A stretch of DNA of 19,940 bases from an uncultured Clostridia bacterium (GCA_944380625.1 CALWIE010000152.1:1-19940); one strand, 5' to 3'. Positions 1-7,170 are shown, counted from the first letter of the stretch. Made by a program: numbers and translations. The notes: a model not told the origin generated them from the letters alone.

Positions 1-203
1 ACGAGATCCTCATCGCCCTGTCCATCTGCGCGGCCACCAACCCCACCGCCGAGCTCGCCCTGCGCCAGCTGAAAAAGCTGCGGGGATGCGAGGCCCACTC
101 CTCGGTGATCCTCTCCCATGTGGACGAGGACACCTTCCGCCGGCTGGGGGTCAACCTGACCTGCGAGCCCCAGTACCAGACCAACAAGCTCTACCACAAA
201 TAA
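1..203 (+). CDS. DUF1846 (UPF0371) family protein, C-terminal end only
   Basis: The open frame enters from the left edge, so only the last 66 residues are visible; the stop is TAA at 201-203. The visible part contains ALSICAATNPTAELAL and ends LTCEPQYQTNKLYHK, which I recognise as the conserved end of the DUF1846/UPF0371 family. This is a large cytosolic protein family of about 500 residues, common in Firmicutes, with no settled biochemical role that I know of. The frame is fixed by the match to the family rather than by a start codon. A GC-rich hairpin begins directly after the stop (204-231) but has no T-run, so termination there is uncertain. The family assignment is from memory of its C-terminal signature; the function remains unknown. 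Confidence 0.75.
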   Translation, partial: EILIALSICAATNPTAELALRQLKKLRGCEAHSSVILSHVDEDTFRRLGVNLTCEPQYQTNKLYHK

Positions 204-231
204 GCGGGAGCGGCAGCCGCCCCCGTCCCGC
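204..231 (+). repeat. GC-rich hairpin after the DUF1846 gene
   Basis: The arms GCGGGA and TCCCGC enclose an inner GCGGC/CCGC pairing. The hairpin starts one base after the TAA of the upstream gene. It lacks a T-tract, so it may only protect the mRNA 3' end or act as a weak terminator. Confidence 0.35.
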
Positions 232-433
232 CTGCCGGGCGCGTGCCCGCGCGGGGCGGGGAACCCCTATCCGTTCATTTCGCTCACGCACCGGAATGTT
301 CGGGGACGGTTTACTCAGGTTGGCTGAGAGAGCAAAATAAAAGTTCGCGGAGTTTGAAGCGAGGCCTCAAGGCCGTGGTTCCTGAGAAAACAGCGCAGGA
401 GGGCAGGGGGATGGTTTTATATAGTCTGATTCC

Positions 434-460
434 AAAGGGGGAGGCAAAGCCTCCCCCTTT
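434..460. repeat. Perfect 12-bp inverted repeat, 3-base loop
   Basis: The arms AAAGGGGGAGGC and GCCTCCCCCTTT pair perfectly around AAA. The form is terminator-like on either strand, with A and T runs only three long. Together with the hairpins at 516-536 and 555-583 it fills an otherwise gene-free stretch (204-594). I see no credible gene in that stretch: the short open frames there lack ribosome sites and family resemblance. Confidence 0.6.
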
Positions 461-515
461 GTGACCCCCCAAGCATCGTTTTCTGCCTCAGAAAAGGCTA
501 TCTGCCCTGGGGGTA

Positions 516-536
516 CAAGGGGGCGGCGCCCCCTTG
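516..536. repeat. Perfect 9-bp inverted repeat, 3-base loop
   Basis: The arms CAAGGGGGC and GCCCCCTTG pair perfectly around GGC. No T-run follows on either strand, so it is not a typical terminator. It looks more like a dispersed intergenic palindrome, but one window cannot show whether it recurs in the genome. Confidence 0.5.
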
Positions 537-554
537 AAAATCCTAGTAAAAATA

Positions 555-583
555 AAAACCCCCGGCAGCCTGCCGGGGGTTTT
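555..583. terminator. Rho-independent terminator of the D-amino acid/RidA operon
   Basis: This is a perfect 13-bp stem, AAAACCCCCGGCA with TGCCGGGGGTTTT, and a 3-base loop. It lies 11 bases beyond the RidA stop codon on the - strand. On that strand it is followed by a T-rich stretch (TTTTTATTTTTA). On the + strand it is followed by TTTTCCCTTTTT, so it can work in both directions. Confidence 0.9.
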
Positions 584-594
584 CCCTTTTTCTC

Positions 595-1059
595 TTACTC
601 CACCTCAAAGAGGGCTTCCGTCTCCACGGGCATGTTGCCGGGGAGGACGCTCATGCCGATGGCGGAGCGGCTGGGGGTGCCGATCTCCTCGCCGAAAATC
701 TTCATCAGCAGCTCGGTGCCGCCGTTGGCCACCTGGGGCTGGCCATAGAAGTCGGGGGTAGAGGCCACAAAGCAGGTGACCTTGACGGCGTTTTTCACCT
801 TGTCAAGGTCGCCGATCTCCCGCTTGAGCACCGCCAGCACATTGAGCATGCTGCCCTGGGCGTAGGCGTAGCCCTGCTCCACAGTGACGTCCTCTCCCAG
901 CTTGCCGGTGATGGGGGTCCCGTCGGTGGAGGGGCCGCAGCCGGACACGTAGTAAAGGCCCTTGCCAAACTTCTTGACAGGGGCGTAGGCGCCGCCCTTG
1001 GCAGGGGGCTCCGGCAGGGCAAGGCCCAGTTCCCGCAGTTTTTCTTCCACTTTGCTCAT
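595..1059 (-). CDS. RidA family (YjgF/YER057c/UK114) reactive intermediate deaminase
   Basis: RidA-type proteins are small cytosolic trimers that hydrolyse reactive enamines and imines, such as 2-aminoacrylate released by PLP-dependent dehydratases, to the keto acid and ammonia. The protein is 154 residues, a little longer than E. coli RidA (128), and resembles the subgroup with an N-terminal EKLRELGLALPEPP segment. The substrate-carboxylate-binding arginine is present (R131 in TPSRSAIG), as is the C-terminal MPVETEALFEVE with E148. I chose the ATG at 1057-1059 because AAAGGA sits 9 bases upstream; an earlier in-frame start would add eight unlikely residues. It is last in a three-gene - strand operon, 69 bases after the deacylase gene and just before a strong terminator. 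The upstream PLP enzyme could produce exactly the kind of enamine this family removes. Confidence 0.9.
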   Translation of the reverse strand: MSKVEEKLRELGLALPEPPAKGGAYAPVKKFGKGLYYVSGCGPSTDGTPITGKLGEDVTVEQGYAYAQGSMLNVLAVLKREIGDLDKVKNAVKVTCFVASTPDFYGQPQVANGGTELLMKIFGEEIGTPSRSAIGMSVLPGNMPVETEALFEVE

Positions 1060-1128
1060 GATGGTACATCCTTTCCAGTGCAAAATTTCCTAGTATGATA
1101 TTCCCGCCAAAGCGGAGCACGTCCCTTT

Positions 1129-2703
1129 TTATGCCCTCTTCACGATCTGTCCCGGGAGGGCTTCCGGCTGGCGGCCGTTTACAAAGACCTTCCACAGCCC
1201 TGTGGAGAGGCCCTTGGGCTCTTGGAAGGTGGCCCGGTCGGTAAACTCCGCCGGGTCGAAGAGGAGCACGTCCGCCTTGCGGCCGGGGGCCAGCGCCCCC
1301 CGGTCCTCCAGGCCCAGGCGGGCCGCCGGCTGGGAGGTCATCTTCTTCACCGCGGCCTCCAGGGAGAGCAGCCCCTTTTCCCGGACGTATTCCCGCAGGA
1401 ATTTGGGGAAGGATCCGTAAAGCCGGGGATGGGGCATGTCCCCGCCCCCGTAGAGGGAGTCGGAGATCAGGGAGACGTAAGGGAGGGTGAGCACCCGGTC
1501 CACATCCGCCTCCGCCATGCTCTGGAGGATGACCCCCACCCGGCTGCCGCTGCCCTCCAGCAGCCGGCAGAAGAGCTCTGCCTCGGAGAGGCCCTCCTGC
1601 CGGGCGGCCTCCTGGAAGGAGAGCCCCGCCAGGGGCCGGTCCCTGCCGCAGGCCACCGAACTTATTATAATACGGTCCCAGCCGATTGAAAACACCATAT
1701 TGTCCCAATCGGGAAAATCCTTCTGGAGCTCTTCCTCCAAGAGCCGGCAGCCCCGGCCTGTGGAGAGAAATCCCAAAACGTCCCCTCCCGCCGCCTCCAG
1801 CACCGTGGGGGGCACCAGGGAGAGGATGGTGGTGGAACCCGCCGGATAGGGGTAGGCGTCGGCGGTGACGTCCCGGCCCTCCCCCCGGGCGGCTTCGATG
1901 ACCTCTATGGCCCGCTCCAGGCCCCAGCCGTGGTTTTTCAGGCCCGTCACCTTAAAGTGGCTGATGTTTACCCCCACCCCGGCCTGCCGACCGATCTCCA
2001 CCACCTCCGCCACCGACTGGGCCAGGGAGTTGCCCTCCCCCCGGATGTGGCTGGTGAGGTACCCGCCGTACTCCCCGGCCACTCTCGCCATAAAGGCGAA
2101 GTCCTCGGTGGCGCTGTAGCACTCAGGCGTGTACATGATGCCGCAGGAGAGGCCCAATGCCCCGGCCTCCATGGCGTCCCGGACATAGGCCTCCGCCTTT
2201 TTCCGGGAACCCCCGTCGAAGGGCACGTTGCCAAAGCCCTTGGCCGCCGCGGTGATGGCCCCCGTGCAGCCCAGCACCCCCAGGTTCAGGGGGAAGGCCT
2301 TTGCCGCCAGCGCGCCCATAAAGTCGGACACCTTTGGAAAAAAGCTGTCCCGGGGGGCCTCCCCCAGGCAAGGGGCCAGAAAATCGTACAGTTCGTCCCG
2401 GAGGGGGGCGGCGCAGGGGGCGGGGGCCAGGCCGCAGTTGCCCATCACCGCCGTGGTGATCCCCTGGGCCAGCTCCACCCGGCCGAAATCCGGGTCGTAC
2501 AGGGCTGCCAGGTCGCAGTGGCGGTGGGCGTCGATAAAGCCCGGGCAGGCCACCCGGCCCTGGCCGTCGATGGTCTGGGCGTCCAGGTCCCCCAGGGGGG
2601 CCCGGCTCACCGCCTGGAGGGTGTCCCCCTCCCAGAGGAGCTCCCCCCAAAAGGCCGGGGCCCCGGTCCCGTCCACAACCCGGACATTTTTCACATGGAT
2701 CAT
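1129..2703 (-). CDS. N-acyl-D-amino-acid deacylase (D-aminoacylase, amidohydrolase family)
   Basis: This family is a cytosolic zinc amidohydrolase that releases D-amino acids from N-acyl-D-amino acids. In 524 residues I see the metal motif DAHRHCD (H60, H62), GNCG with the cysteine that replaces the usual lysine ligand in D-aminoacylases (C90), SHIRGE (H219), SHFK (H249) and ADAYPYPAGST. SDSLYGGGDMPHPRLYGSFP (from S414) contains the catalytic aspartate and the PHPR signature. The C-terminus GALAPGRKADVLLFDP is the usual amidohydrolase tail. Length is near that of the characterised Alcaligenes enzyme (about 480), with extra sequence before the SDS motif. The ATG start at 2701-2703 overlaps the TGA of the upstream PLP-enzyme gene (ATGA), which implies translational coupling. 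The acyl group and side chain preferred cannot be read from sequence. Confidence 0.92.
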   Translation of the reverse strand: MIHVKNVRVVDGTGAPAFWGELLWEGDTLQAVSRAPLGDLDAQTIDGQGRVACPGFIDAHRHCDLAALYDPDFGRVELAQGITTAVMGNCGLAPAPCAAPLRDELYDFLAPCLGEAPRDSFFPKVSDFMGALAAKAFPLNLGVLGCTGAITAAAKGFGNVPFDGGSRKKAEAYVRDAMEAGALGLSCGIMYTPECYSATEDFAFMARVAGEYGGYLTSHIRGEGNSLAQSVAEVVEIGRQAGVGVNISHFKVTGLKNHGWGLERAIEVIEAARGEGRDVTADAYPYPAGSTTILSLVPPTVLEAAGGDVLGFLSTGRGCRLLEEELQKDFPDWDNMVFSIGWDRIIISSVACGRDRPLAGLSFQEAARQEGLSEAELFCRLLEGSGSRVGVILQSMAEADVDRVLTLPYVSLISDSLYGGGDMPHPRLYGSFPKFLREYVREKGLLSLEAAVKKMTSQPAARLGLEDRGALAPGRKADVLLFDPAEFTDRATFQEPKGLSTGLWKVFVNGRQPEALPGQIVKRA

Positions 2704-3818
2704 ACCAGCATCCCCCTTGCGGCCACAGGCATTTTCGTGAGCCTGCCGCCCTCCCGCAGATAGACGTAGTTGAAGTTGTTCACCATGGTGCACACGTGGA
2801 TGGGCGCCAAGGCCACCGTCTGGCCCACCCGAAGCCCTGTCTCCCCGTTTTTCGCCGTGAGGATGCCGTGTTCCTCGTTCATGCGGCGGAGCTGGAGGTT
2901 CTCGTCGGGCAGGCCGTCCTTCCCCAGGGGGATGGCGTAGCCGGGGTAAAACCCGGGGGCCGCGTCCAGGGGGGAGTCTGTGGGGAAAGTCTTGGTGCCC
3001 CCGTCCAGCACCGCGTAGCCCGGCTCCGGGGTGCTCACCACCGTGGCGTACAACCGGACGGCGATGTCCTCGAACCGGGCGCAGTGCTCCCGGGTGAGCA
3101 TCCAGTCGGCAAAGATGTAGGTGCCCGGCCGCACCTCGTTGACAAGGCCCGTCTGGGCCACCAGCAGGCCCGTGGGGGTGCTGCCGGCGCTCACGTCTTG
3201 GATGGGCACCCCGGCCTGCCGCAGCTTTTGGGCCAGGGCCGCCATGAGCTCCCCCTCCTCCTGGGCGGCCGCTGCGTTGTCCTCGGTGGGGCGGTCGTGA
3301 AGGATCAGGCTCTTAAAGGTGTAGATGCCGGTCAGGTCCAGGCCCGGCAGGCTGTGGACAGCCTTTCCCAGCTCCACCAGGCCCTCCCGGGGGACGCCGG
3401 TGCGCTTGGCCCCGGTGTCCACCTCCAGGCGGACCTCCAAGGCCTCCCCCGCCTCCTGGGCCGCCTGGGAGAGGGCCTTTGCCCCCTCCAGGCTATCCAC
3501 CGCCAAAATCAGCCGCTTTACCTGTTTTTTCAAGGCCAGGGCTCGACGGATGCGGAACTCCCCCACCATGGGGTAGGCGATGAAAATATCCTCCGCGCCC
3601 CCCTGGGCCATGACTTCCGCCTCGCTGACCTTGGCGCAGGTGATCCCACTGGCCCCTGCCTCCAGCTGCATCTGGGCGAAGAAGGGCATTTTGTGGGTCT
3701 TGATGTGGGGCCGCAGGCGGCAGCCGCAGGCGCTCACCTCCCGCTGCATACGGGCCACATTCTCCCGGGCCTTTTCCACATCCACCACCAGGCACGGGGT
3801 TTCGGGAATTTGGAACAT
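2700..3818 (-). CDS. DSD1-type PLP enzyme (D-serine dehydratase / D-threonine aldolase family)
   Basis: This is a fold-type III (alanine racemase-like) PLP enzyme of 372 residues. The N-terminal barrel carries RPHIKTHK with the PLP lysine at K40, then EVDTGAKRTG, SAGSTPTG and ADWMLTREHC. The C-terminal domain ends with PIHVCTMVNNFN, whose H341 and C343 match the His/Cys metal pair of eukaryotic-type D-serine dehydratases and D-threonine aldolases. These enzymes cleave D-beta-hydroxy amino acids, giving 2-aminoacrylate/pyruvate plus ammonia, or glycine plus an aldehyde. Sequence alone does not decide between the two. The ATG at 3816-3818 is preceded by GGGGGAGG eight bases upstream. It is the first gene of the operon with the deacylase and RidA, and its own promoter lies about 35 bases before the start. 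Confidence 0.88.
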   Translation of the reverse strand: MFQIPETPCLVVDVEKARENVARMQREVSACGCRLRPHIKTHKMPFFAQMQLEAGASGITCAKVSEAEVMAQGGAEDIFIAYPMVGEFRIRRALALKKQVKRLILAVDSLEGAKALSQAAQEAGEALEVRLEVDTGAKRTGVPREGLVELGKAVHSLPGLDLTGIYTFKSLILHDRPTEDNAAAAQEEGELMAALAQKLRQAGVPIQDVSAGSTPTGLLVAQTGLVNEVRPGTYIFADWMLTREHCARFEDIAVRLYATVVSTPEPGYAVLDGGTKTFPTDSPLDAAPGFYPGYAIPLGKDGLPDENLQLRRMNEEHGILTAKNGETGLRVGQTVALAPIHVCTMVNNFNYVYLREGGRLTKMPVAARGMLV

Positions 3819-3852
3819 GGTAAAAACCTCCCCCTGTATCACTTTACCTTTT

Positions 3853-3881
3853 AGTATAGTACGAAAAAAAAGGAGGGGCAA
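3853..3881 (-). promoter_or_regulatory. Sigma-70-type promoter for the D-amino acid operon
   Basis: On the - strand, TTGCCC (3876-3881) and TATACT (3853-3858) are separated by exactly 17 bases, about 35 bases before the PLP-enzyme start. The -35 element lies inside the preceding terminator hairpin. Confidence 0.75.
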
Positions 3882-3889
3882 GCCCCTCC
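3864..3889 (-). terminator. Terminator of the small unknown gene at 3932-4495
   Basis: On the - strand GGAGGGGC and GCCCCTCC pair perfectly, best drawn as seven pairs closed by a CTTG tetraloop. Eight Ts (3864-3871) follow immediately. It lies 42 bases after the TAG stop of the upstream gene. Confidence 0.88.
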
Positions 3890-3931
3890 CTCTTTTTCTT
3901 CCGGACAAACCCCGGCCGCACCCCTTTTTGC

Positions 3932-4495
3932 CTACGGCATCAGGGCTTCCAGCAACAGGGAGGTGTCCGGGGAGATCCAGGAGACCAAGCCCTCCCCGTC
4001 TGTCTGCACGCGCCCGCTCACCTGGGAAAGCTCCTCCTCCCCGTCCTGCGTGACCGTCACCTCCAGGGAAAAGGCGTACACCCGGTTCTCCTCATCGTAG
4101 ACCTCCAGCTCCACAGGACCCGGCTCCAGCTGGGCCCCATACAGGGCGCACATCTGCGGGAACCTCATGTTTTGCAGGATCTCCGCCCCCAGCCCGGCAT
4201 AGTAGTCCTCTGAAAAATCCTCCGGGTCAAACTGGCTCTCCAGCGTCGCCTGGTAGTCTTCCGTCCCGTTGGGATAGGCCCCGGGGTCCTGGCTCATGGC
4301 CTGCAAAAGCTCCCTTTGGGCCTCCTGGGGGCCGGAAAACAAGTTCTGGACCACCCTTTGCAGCCGGGCCTTCTTCTGTAGCGCCGCCTCCCCGCAGCCG
4401 CTCCCTTTCAAACCGCTCTGGAAACGCAGGCGCCCCTGTGAAACTACCCCCCAACCCAGGGGCCCTATTTTGGGGGGCTGTCCGGTTCTATGCAA
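3932..4495 (-). CDS. Hypothetical protein, start uncertain, possibly N-terminally truncated
   Basis: I do not recognise this protein. The open frame is 187 codons if the first available TTG is used, but that TTG lies in the T-tract of the preceding terminator and has no ribosome site. A TTG about 28 codons further in, or a GTG near codon 48, could serve instead. The C-terminal 140 residues look like a real soluble domain. An acidic helical part (RLQRVVQNLFSGPQEAQREL) is followed by alternating beta-type sequence (VELEVYDEENRVYAFSLEV, SQVSGRVQ). The stretch LKGSGCGEAA resembles a degraded lipobox, but no hydrophobic signal precedes it in any frame. It may be a lipoprotein gene that has lost its 5' end. 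It has its own strong terminator. Confidence 0.45.
   Translation of the reverse strand: MHRTGQPPKIGPLGWGVVSQGRLRFQSGLKGSGCGEAALQKKARLQRVVQNLFSGPQEAQRELLQAMSQDPGAYPNGTEDYQATLESQFDPEDFSEDYYAGLGAEILQNMRFPQMCALYGAQLEPGPVELEVYDEENRVYAFSLEVTVTQDGEEELSQVSGRVQTDGEGLVSWISPDTSLLLEALMP
4467..4495 (-). promoter_or_regulatory. Possible weak promoter for the unknown gene at 3932-4495
   Basis: On the - strand TTGCAT (4490-4495) and CAAAAT (4467-4472) are 17 bases apart. Neither matches consensus well. If used, the transcript would begin inside the longest open frame and exclude its first TTG as start. Confidence 0.3.
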
Positions 4496-4527
4496 AAAAG
4501 CACGGAACCCCCGGAGGGCTTCCGTGC
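4494..4527 (-). terminator. Terminator of the HTH-cupin-ligase gene
   Basis: On the - strand GCACGGAA pairs with TTCCGTGC, with an inner CCC/GGG and one bulged base, followed by six Ts. It lies 13 bases after the ligase stop codon. Confidence 0.88.
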
Positions 4528-4540
4528 CTTTTCCCAGCCC

Positions 4541-6829
4541 TTATCCCCGCAGCTCCACCCGACGGATCTTGCCGGAGATGGTCTTGGGCAAATCCTCCCG
4601 GAACTCCACGATCCGGGGGTATTTGTAGGGGGCGGTGTGCTGTTTCACGTAGTTTTGGATCTCTTTCTTCAGCTCGTCGGTGCCCTCGGCGCCCTTGGTC
4701 AGCACGATGATGGCCTTGACCACCTGGCCCCGCACCGGGTCCGGGGCGCTGGTGACCGCGCACTCCAGCACGTAGGGCAGCTCCATGATGACGCTCTCGA
4801 TCTCGAAGGGTCCAATGCGGTAACCCGAGGACTTGATCACGTCGTCGGTGCGGCCCACGTACCAGAAGTAGCCGTCCTCGTCCCGCCAGGCGGTGTCGCC
4901 GGTGTGGTAGCAGCCGTCGTACCAGACGTCCTTCGTGCGCTCCTGGTCCTGGTAGTAGCCCATGAACAGGCCGCAGGGGGCGCCCTTGCCCGTGCGCACC
5001 ACGATCTCCCCGGTCTCGCCCACAGGGGCGGGGGTGCCGTCGGGCAGGAGGATGTCCACGTCGTACAGGGGGCTGGGGACGCCCATGGAGCCGGTCTTGG
5101 GCACGGTGCCCACCGGGTTGTAGACGGTCAGGGTGGTTTCGGTCTGACCGAAGCCCTCCATCAAAGACAGGCCCGTGGCCCGCTTCCACTGCTCGTAGAC
5201 CTCCGGGTTCAAAGCTTCGCCGGCGGTGGTGGAGTACTCGATGGAACTGAGGTCGTACTTGCTCAAATCCTCCTTGATGAAGAACCGGTACATGGTGGGC
5301 GGGGCGCAGAAGGTGGTGATGTGGTATTTTGCGAACATGGGGAGGATGTCGTGGGCGTCGAACTTGTCAAAGTCGTAGGTGAAGATGGCGGCCTCATTCA
5401 TCCACTGGCCGTAGTACTTGCCCCACAAGGCCTTGCCCCAGCCCGTGTCGGAGATGGTGAAGTGCAGGCCCTCGGGGTTTACGTTGTGCCAGTACTTGGC
5501 GGTGATGTAGTGGCCCAGGGCGTACTTGTAGCTGTGCTCGGCGATCTTGGGGTAGCCAGTGGTGCCGGAGGTAAAGAACATCAGCATGGGGTCGCTGCCG
5601 CAGGGAGAATCGGGCTTTCTCTCATAGGTGTCGGGGAAGGCCTCCACCTCTTTGTCGAAGTCGTGCCAGCCCAGGCGGTTCTCCCCCACCATGATTTTCA
5701 CCTGGACCGAGGGGCAGTTTTTCGCGGCCTCGTCCGCCTGGTCGGCCACCTCCCCGTCGGCGGTGCAGAGGATGGCCTTGACCCCCGCGGCCTTAAAGCG
5801 GTAGTCGAAGTCGTGCTCCATCAGCAGGTTGGTGGCGGGGATGATGACCGCCCCCATCTTGTGCAGGGCGGTGATGACAAACCAGAACTGGTAGTGGCGC
5901 TTTAAGACCACCATCACCCGGTCGCCCCGCTGGATGCCCAGGCTCTCCAGGTAGTTGGCGGTTTTCGAGGACCAGCGGCTGATGTCCGAGAAGGAAAAGC
6001 GCCGCTCTGTCTTGTCCCGGGAGACATGGAGCATGGCCAGCTTGTCCGGGGATTTTTCCGCCAGCTTGTCCACAATGTCGAAGGCGAAGTTAAACTTCTC
6101 CTCGTTTTCAAAGCGGATGGACTTTAAGATGCCGTTTTCGTCCAGCTCGGTCTTTACAAAGGGGGAGGAGACCGTCTCCCGCTCCTGGCGGACCAGGCGC
6201 TGCTGGACGAGCCGGTCGAACCGGTCCTCTTGGGGGGCGAACTCCTCGCTGCCCTTTAGCACAATGGCGTAGAACTGGCGCTCCTCCCCGCCGATGGCGA
6301 TCATGCCGTGGGGGGTGGCGGAGTTGTAGTAGATGGAGTCCCCCTCGTGGAGCACCTCCACGTGGCCCCCCACCTGGACCTTCATGGTGCCCTTAAGGAT
6401 GATGTCCAGCTCCTGGCCGGCGTGGGTGGAGAGCTTGATGGCCACGTTCTGCTGGGCCTCCTCGTAGGGCATGGTGACAAAGAAGGGCTCGGCGGTCTTG
6501 TTTTTAAACAGAGGCGCCATGTTCAGGTACTTGAAGCCCTGCCGCCGGGTGATGGGCAGGCCGTCCCCCTTCCGGTTGACGGTGTAGGTGGACAGGGTGG
6601 GAGAAACGCCCTTGATCAGATCGGTGGGGTCGATGCCGAAGCGCTGGGCGCACTTGTAGATAAAGGTGAAGCTGAAGTCCTTCTCCCCGGCCTCGCACTG
6701 CTCGTACTCCTCCTTGGGCACGCCGGTGAACCGGGCCATCTCCTCCTGGGAGAGGCCGGTGATCTCCCGCATGGTGCGGATGCGCTCCGCCACCTCGCCA
6801 AGCTGTGTTTTCAGGTCTGTTTTTTCCAT
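4541..6829 (-). CDS. XRE helix-turn-helix - cupin - acyl-CoA synthetase fusion protein
   Basis: This is one 762-residue protein with three parts. Residues 8-73 are an XRE-type helix-turn-helix (REITGLSQEEMARFTGVP). Residues 115-192 are a cupin with possible metal ligands H136, E140 and H174. Residues 245-762 are an ANL-superfamily adenylate-forming ligase closest to medium-chain acyl-CoA or acetyl-CoA-like synthetases. The ligase is complete: phosphate loop FFTSGTTGYPK (418-428), GFGQTET (559-565), YHTGDTAWRDEDG (641-653), GRTDDVIKSSGYRIGPFE (659-676) and PKTISGKIRR with catalytic K754. It should activate a carboxylic acid with ATP and join it to CoA; the acid is not readable from sequence. 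The ATG at 6827-6829 follows AAAGGAG nine bases upstream, and the reading frame is uninterrupted across both domain junctions. A T-box riboswitch lies just upstream. Whether the HTH still binds DNA, or serves as a folded sensor on the enzyme, is open. Confidence 0.93.
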   Translation of the reverse strand: MEKTDLKTQLGEVAERIRTMREITGLSQEEMARFTGVPKEEYEQCEAGEKDFSFTFIYKCAQRFGIDPTDLIKGVSPTLSTYTVNRKGDGLPITRRQGFKYLNMAPLFKNKTAEPFFVTMPYEEAQQNVAIKLSTHAGQELDIILKGTMKVQVGGHVEVLHEGDSIYYNSATPHGMIAIGGEERQFYAIVLKGSEEFAPQEDRFDRLVQQRLVRQERETVSSPFVKTELDENGILKSIRFENEEKFNFAFDIVDKLAEKSPDKLAMLHVSRDKTERRFSFSDISRWSSKTANYLESLGIQRGDRVMVVLKRHYQFWFVITALHKMGAVIIPATNLLMEHDFDYRFKAAGVKAILCTADGEVADQADEAAKNCPSVQVKIMVGENRLGWHDFDKEVEAFPDTYERKPDSPCGSDPMLMFFTSGTTGYPKIAEHSYKYALGHYITAKYWHNVNPEGLHFTISDTGWGKALWGKYYGQWMNEAAIFTYDFDKFDAHDILPMFAKYHITTFCAPPTMYRFFIKEDLSKYDLSSIEYSTTAGEALNPEVYEQWKRATGLSLMEGFGQTETTLTVYNPVGTVPKTGSMGVPSPLYDVDILLPDGTPAPVGETGEIVVRTGKGAPCGLFMGYYQDQERTKDVWYDGCYHTGDTAWRDEDGYFWYVGRTDDVIKSSGYRIGPFEIESVIMELPYVLECAVTSAPDPVRGQVVKAIIVLTKGAEGTDELKKEIQNYVKQHTAPYKYPRIVEFREDLPKTISGKIRRVELRG

Positions 6830-6878
6830 GGTTTTCTGCTCCTTTCCCACTGGGGGTTCTCCGGCGCTGGACTCCGAG

Positions 6879-6919
6879 AAAATGAAAAGGCCCGTCTCAA
6901 AGGAAACCCCTTGAGACGG
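6879..6919 (-). terminator. T-box regulatory terminator
   Basis: On the - strand CCGTCTCAA and TTGAGACGG form nine perfect pairs around a 10-base loop, followed by TTTTCATTTT. The 5' arm can instead pair with TTGAG upstream (antiterminator), as expected for a T-box switch. It ends about 50 bases before the ligase start codon. Confidence 0.93.
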
Positions 6920-7165
6920 ACCTTGATGATCCGCGGTACCACTCAACTTGCGCTTTCGCGCCGCCTCGTCGGGCTCCAGCAAGCCCTAGGCACTAACGCA
7001 GCCTACGCGGGAAGCGCCTACTCTCCCCCCAGGGGGGATTTGGGGCCTCCGGCTCAGAAGGGATGGGCGCAGGGCGCCTTCCGCCAGCTTCCACCAACCG
7101 CTGGCTCTCTGTGGGAAGTACAGCCGGGCCGTTCTTCGTCGCAGCCTTTTCTCGTATGTGGTTCT
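6879..7165 (-). promoter_or_regulatory. T-box riboswitch (tRNA-sensing leader)
   Basis: The conserved T-box core TGGTACCGCGG is at 6931-6941 on the - strand. Upstream are all expected elements. Stem I has the AGAGAG bulge (7105-7110) and the distal GCCAGC/GCUGGC hairpin with loop GGUUGGUGGAA (7083-7104). Its base is GGCU/AGCC and GAAG/CUUC with a kink-turn-like UGAG. Stem II pairs UAGGC (7016-7020) with GCCUA (6987-6991). A GGGCU/AGCCC hairpin and a GCGC-GAAA-GCGC hairpin follow before the antiterminator. Uncharged tRNA pairing at the specifier and T-box would favour antitermination. By position the specifier could be AUC (7062-7064, Ile), but the flanking GAA and AGUA signatures are not clear, so the amino acid is uncertain. 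The controlled gene is the HTH-cupin-ligase, not an aminoacyl-tRNA synthetase. Confidence 0.95.
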
Positions 7166-7170
7166 CTAAT

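Noticed and set aside
86..748. Short + strand open frames between the DUF1846 and RidA genes
   Set aside because: They have arginine/proline/glycine-rich chance composition, no ribosome sites, and they overlap hairpins or the RidA gene on the other strand.
4490..5905. A 471-codon open frame on the + strand opposite the acyl-CoA ligase
   Set aside because: It is an antisense shadow with biased G/V/H/L composition and no recognisable domain; the - strand has all ligase motifs.
6830..6982. An N-terminal extension of the HTH-cupin-ligase open frame into the T-box
   Set aside because: The frame is open by chance across the T-box terminator; the ATG at 6827-6829 has the good ribosome site and starts directly before the HTH.
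7000..7165. An assigned T-box amino acid specificity
   Set aside because: The specifier loop lacks clear AGUA and GAA signatures, so AUC (Ile) is kept only as a candidate and not as a call.
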